From: Companilactobacillus nuruki
GTDB taxonomy: Bacteria; Bacillota; Bacilli; Lactobacillales; Lactobacillaceae
Length of the DNA stretch: 35,095 nucleotides
Direction: 5' to 3'
Assembly: GCF_002872255.1 (NCBI RefSeq)
Contig: NZ_NIPR01000033.1
Location: 1-35,095, forward strand
Shown: positions 33,373 to 35,095 of the stretch, one piece after another
Numbering within the stretch: the first letter of the stretch is position 1
How the letters are laid out: each line of letters opens with the position of its first letter
The notes under the pieces: model-generated
The model's input: the letters and a program-made list of their open reading frames with translations, nothing else
Told to the model about the DNA's origin: nothing
Databases searched by the model: none
Made by a program: the position numbers and the translations under genes

Positions 33373-34392
33373 ATGATGAAAAATACAAAAAAACTATATA
33401 TGACAATAGCTGGTCTCATCGGATTAGCTGTGATTCTAATTGGAACATATTTCTATACTGGACGTACTAACTCACAACAAGCGAAAGCAATTCCTAAAGT
33501 TGGCGTCCTGCAACTGATGTCACATCCCGCCTTAGATCAAATCAATAAGGGAATTGATGATACTTTAAAGAAAAATGGTTACATAGATGGAAAGACTGTC
33601 CATATTGAATTTCAAAATGCCCAGGGAGACCAAAGTAACCTCAGAACTATTAGTAAAAAGTTTGTTCAGGATAACGTTGATGTTGCAGTTGGAATTGCAA
33701 CTCCTGCTGTTCAGTCATTGATGAACGCTACCAAAACAACCCCTATAATTCTAGGAGGAATCTCTAATCCCGTTGGTTCAGGTTTAATTAAAAGTGAAAA
33801 ACGCCCTGGTGGTAACGTTACAGGAGTTGCTGGTACATCACCGCTCAAAGACCAGTTGACTTTAATGGAGCAAGTAATTCCCAATCTTAAAACAATAGGA
33901 ATTATCTATACTTCAGACGACTCACCAGCTGCTTCTCAAGTACAAGAAATGAAAAACCTAGCACAAAAAGATGGTATAGACGTTAAAATTTCAACAATCA
34001 GTGGTATCAACGATTTACAACAAGTTGCTACAGATTTATCCAATAAAGTTCAAACTATTTATGTACCTACTGACAATACAGTTGCTTCTGGCATGAAATT
34101 ATTATCATCTATTGCAGCTAAAAAGAATATTGCTGTTTTCCCTGGTGCCACGACAATGGTCAAGGACGGCGGATTAGCAACAAATGGTATTAGTCAATAT
34201 GAATTAGGTGTTAAAACTGGTGAACATGTCGTCAGAGTTCTTCAAGGTAAGGAAAATACCGCTACAACACCAGTTACCAATGTTAATAAAGGTCATATTA
34301 TGTTAAATGAAAAGATGGCAAAAAAATTACATATTAAATTTCCAAATTACCTAATTCAAAAAGCAAAAAAGGATGGACAAATCATCAAATAA
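33373..34392 (+). CDS. ABC transporter substrate-binding protein, TrpX type (COG2984)
   Basis: 339 residues from ATG 33373 (ATG 33376 is equally possible) with GGGGGAA upstream; the open frame to 33307 runs through the terminator. An N-terminal membrane segment (about 9-28) without a lipobox Cys should act as a signal anchor. The two-lobed periplasmic-binding fold opens with KVGVLQLMSHPALDQINKGI and continues with QNAQGDQSNL and GGISNPVGSGL, typical of the TrpX/ABC_sub_bind group linked to Trp/Tyr uptake. No permease or ATPase gene follows; a terminator does. Substrate inferred only from the family. Confidence 0.85.
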   Translation: MMKNTKKLYMTIAGLIGLAVILIGTYFYTGRTNSQQAKAIPKVGVLQLMSHPALDQINKGIDDTLKKNGYIDGKTVHIEFQNAQGDQSNLRTISKKFVQDNVDVAVGIATPAVQSLMNATKTTPIILGGISNPVGSGLIKSEKRPGGNVTGVAGTSPLKDQLTLMEQVIPNLKTIGIIYTSDDSPAASQVQEMKNLAQKDGIDVKISTISGINDLQQVATDLSNKVQTIYVPTDNTVASGMKLLSSIAAKKNIAVFPGATTMVKDGGLATNGISQYELGVKTGEHVVRVLQGKENTATTPVTNVNKGHIMLNEKMAKKLHIKFPNYLIQKAKKDGQIIK

Positions 34393-34440
34393 AAAAAGTT
34401 TATCTAACGGCCCTAATGGCTATTAGATAAACTTTTTAAT
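34391..34440. terminator. Terminator after the substrate-binding protein gene
   Basis: AAAAGTTTATCTAA pairs perfectly with TTAGATAAACTTTT (34394-34407 with 34423-34436), with a small GCC/GGC stem in the loop. A-run before and T-run after make it work in both directions. Confidence 0.88.
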
Positions 34441-34465
34441 TAGAAATAATATTTCTTATTTTAAT

Positions 34466-34588
34466 TTAAATTGTCTTCAACTTATTGACAGCTTCTTCAA
34501 TTGTTTTACCATCAGCAAAAACATGAGTGTTTTTATCTTCAACAGTAAACAACTGAGACTTTGTATTTAGTTCTACACGATATTTCAT
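34466..34588 (-). CDS. 40-residue HicB-like small protein
   Basis: 40 codons from ATG 34588, with a strong GGGGAGG site at 7 nt and its own promoter. It begins MKYRVELNTKSQLFTVED and ends with a helix GKTIEEAVNKLKTI. The strand-strand-strand-helix outline and the GxTIEEAVxxxK end resemble the N-terminal half of HicB antitoxins (GDTLEEALxxAKE), but it stops where HicB would continue, and no HicA-like toxin ORF lies beside it. Function unknown. It is convergent with the substrate-binding protein gene. Confidence 0.7.
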   Translation of the reverse strand: MKYRVELNTKSQLFTVEDKNTHVFADGKTIEEAVNKLKTI

Positions 34589-34644
34589 TTGTTTACCTCC
34601 CCATTAATTATTTCTTTTTATCTGCTCAACGGATAATAAATGAA

Positions 34645-34673
34645 ATTATATTCTTTATTTATTAAAATGCAAA
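34645..34673 (-). promoter_or_regulatory. Promoter of the 40-residue protein
   Basis: TTTGCA (34673-34668), 17-nt spacer, consensus TATAAT (34650-34645). Confidence 0.6.
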
Positions 34674-34738
34674 CCCTTTCTTTTTAATATTTTGATTCTA
34701 AATTATCTTTTATGGTGGCAAAAAAATTGGGTTACAGA

Positions 34739-34744
34739 TATAAT
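34739..34744 (+). promoter_or_regulatory. -10 box of the 51-residue membrane peptide gene
   Basis: Consensus TATAAT 30 nt before ATG 34774; the -35 (TGGCAA, 34716-34721, 17-nt spacer) is weak. Confidence 0.5.
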
Positions 34745-34773
34745 GAACACAGTTAATAAGGAGAAGATGCAAA

Positions 34774-34929
34774 ATGAAGAATATGTCCAAAAAAGAATAT
34801 CCGTCGTGGTACCCTCATAAACGAGGGCATAACACAGTAGAATTTAATAAACCAGATAAATGGTACGAATGGTCGGCCATTCTGGATGTTATCTTTTTTG
34901 CGATTTTTTTACTTATAATAAATCATTAA
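34774..34929 (+). CDS. 51-residue membrane peptide with NKPxKWYxW motif
   Basis: 51 codons from ATG 34774, 10 nt after AAGGAG. Residues 1-22 are basic and aromatic (KKEYPSWYPHKRGHN); FNKPDKWYEW (24-33) stands at the membrane interface; one hydrophobic segment (34-50, ILDVIFFAIFLLIIN) ends the protein. The same motif plus segment occurs in the shorter frame at 31906-32004. I know no named family with this motif. A signal-less single-pass or interfacial peptide is likely; type I toxin, bacteriocin-like and transporter-accessory roles are all open. Confidence 0.7.
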   Translation: MKNMSKKEYPSWYPHKRGHNTVEFNKPDKWYEWSAILDVIFFAIFLLIINH

Positions 34930-34965
34930 TAAAAAGGTAAGCACCTAATAACTGACCGTATTGAA

Positions 34966-35011
34966 AAATAAAAAATCATCCGTACTCTCATTTGAGAATG
35001 CGGATGATTTT
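34966..35011 (-). terminator. Terminator of the gene cut by the right edge
   Basis: AAAATCATCCG (34972-34982) pairs with CGGATGATTTT (35001-35011), and the stem continues inward with one mismatch. Leftward it ends in TTTTTTATTTTTC. Confidence 0.85.
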
Positions 35012-35021
35012 GTGTGTTCAT

Positions 35022-35095
35022 TTATGCGGCGATTTTTTGATTATCTTCGTTAGTCGTTTTCAATCGTGATGATTTAAAGTTCCACGGTAAATAGG
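35022..35095 (-). CDS. C-terminal fragment of a gene cut by the contig edge
   Basis: The last 23 codons and the TAA (35024-35022) of a minus-strand gene. The residues (FKSSRLKTTNEDNQKIAA at the end) form a polar tail of the kind seen after the last helix of a transporter, but nothing can be assigned. A terminator 11 nt downstream supports this being a real gene end. Confidence 0.55.
   Translation of the reverse strand, partial: YLPWNFKSSRLKTTNEDNQKIAA

Noticed and set aside
1-35095. CRISPR arrays, insertion sequences, prophage genes
   Set aside because: No regularly spaced direct repeats, transposase motifs or phage structural genes were seen on either strand.

Overview
The window reads as a contig from a low-GC Gram-positive lactic acid bacterium of the family Lactobacillaceae (Companilactobacillus or a close relative is my guess from gene content, not proven). 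Supporting signs are strong GGAGG-type ribosome binding sites, a T-box leader, an arginine deiminase cluster under a CcpA site, a class A PBP2a, PrsA, EcsAB, and the Bacillus-like order ecsB-ecsA / hit-yhaH-prsA / yhaM-yhaN-yhaO-yheA. The first bases are not biological: positions 6-38 match an Illumina Nextera adapter, so base 1 is an assembly edge. The right edge cuts the 3' end of a minus-strand gene.

Layout. (1) 249-6742: three paralogous metal-dependent amidohydrolases (dipeptidase-like) and two paralogous GltS-like carriers, arranged as two divergent hydrolase/carrier modules plus one extra hydrolase in tandem. (2) 6826-9147 (minus): murC, ytpR and a thioredoxin-like gene. (3) 9271-12214: a small PepSY-like membrane protein, then convergent trmB-ecsB-ecsA. 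(4) 12304-16248 (plus): hit, a YhaH-like small protein, prsA, then uspA-mntH. (5) 16323-23328 (minus): pbp2a-yheA, an intercistronic hairpin, yhaO-yhaN-yhaM. (6) 23419-24321: an RluD-type pseudouridine synthase. (7) 24405-30667 (minus): arcA-arcB-arcC, then an arginine T-box leader controlling argS-ubiA. (8) 30924-35095: accessory-looking region with a lipoprotein, tRNA-Gly, CsbD, a TetR regulator, an orphan TrpX-type substrate-binding protein behind a leader-peptide/hairpin 5' region, and several very small genes.

How it fits together. ArcA, ArcB and ArcC convert arginine to ornithine, ammonia, CO2 and ATP. A consensus cre site covers the -35 of the arcA promoter, which predicts repression by CcpA on preferred sugars. 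Just downstream, argS is read by a T-box whose specifier is the Arg codon CGC. The hydrolase/carrier modules look like a peptide- or N-acyl-amino-acid scavenging system. EcsAB, PrsA, PBP2a, MurC and YhaMNO are envelope and nucleic-acid housekeeping functions.

The least ordinary parts are the 5' region of the substrate-binding protein (33094-33372: promoter, 16-codon ORF with one Trp codon, competing hairpins, intrinsic terminator), a pair of small membrane peptides sharing an NKPxKWYxW motif (31906-32004 and 34774-34929), a 40-residue HicB-like peptide (34466-34588), and the duplicated amidohydrolase/carrier modules.
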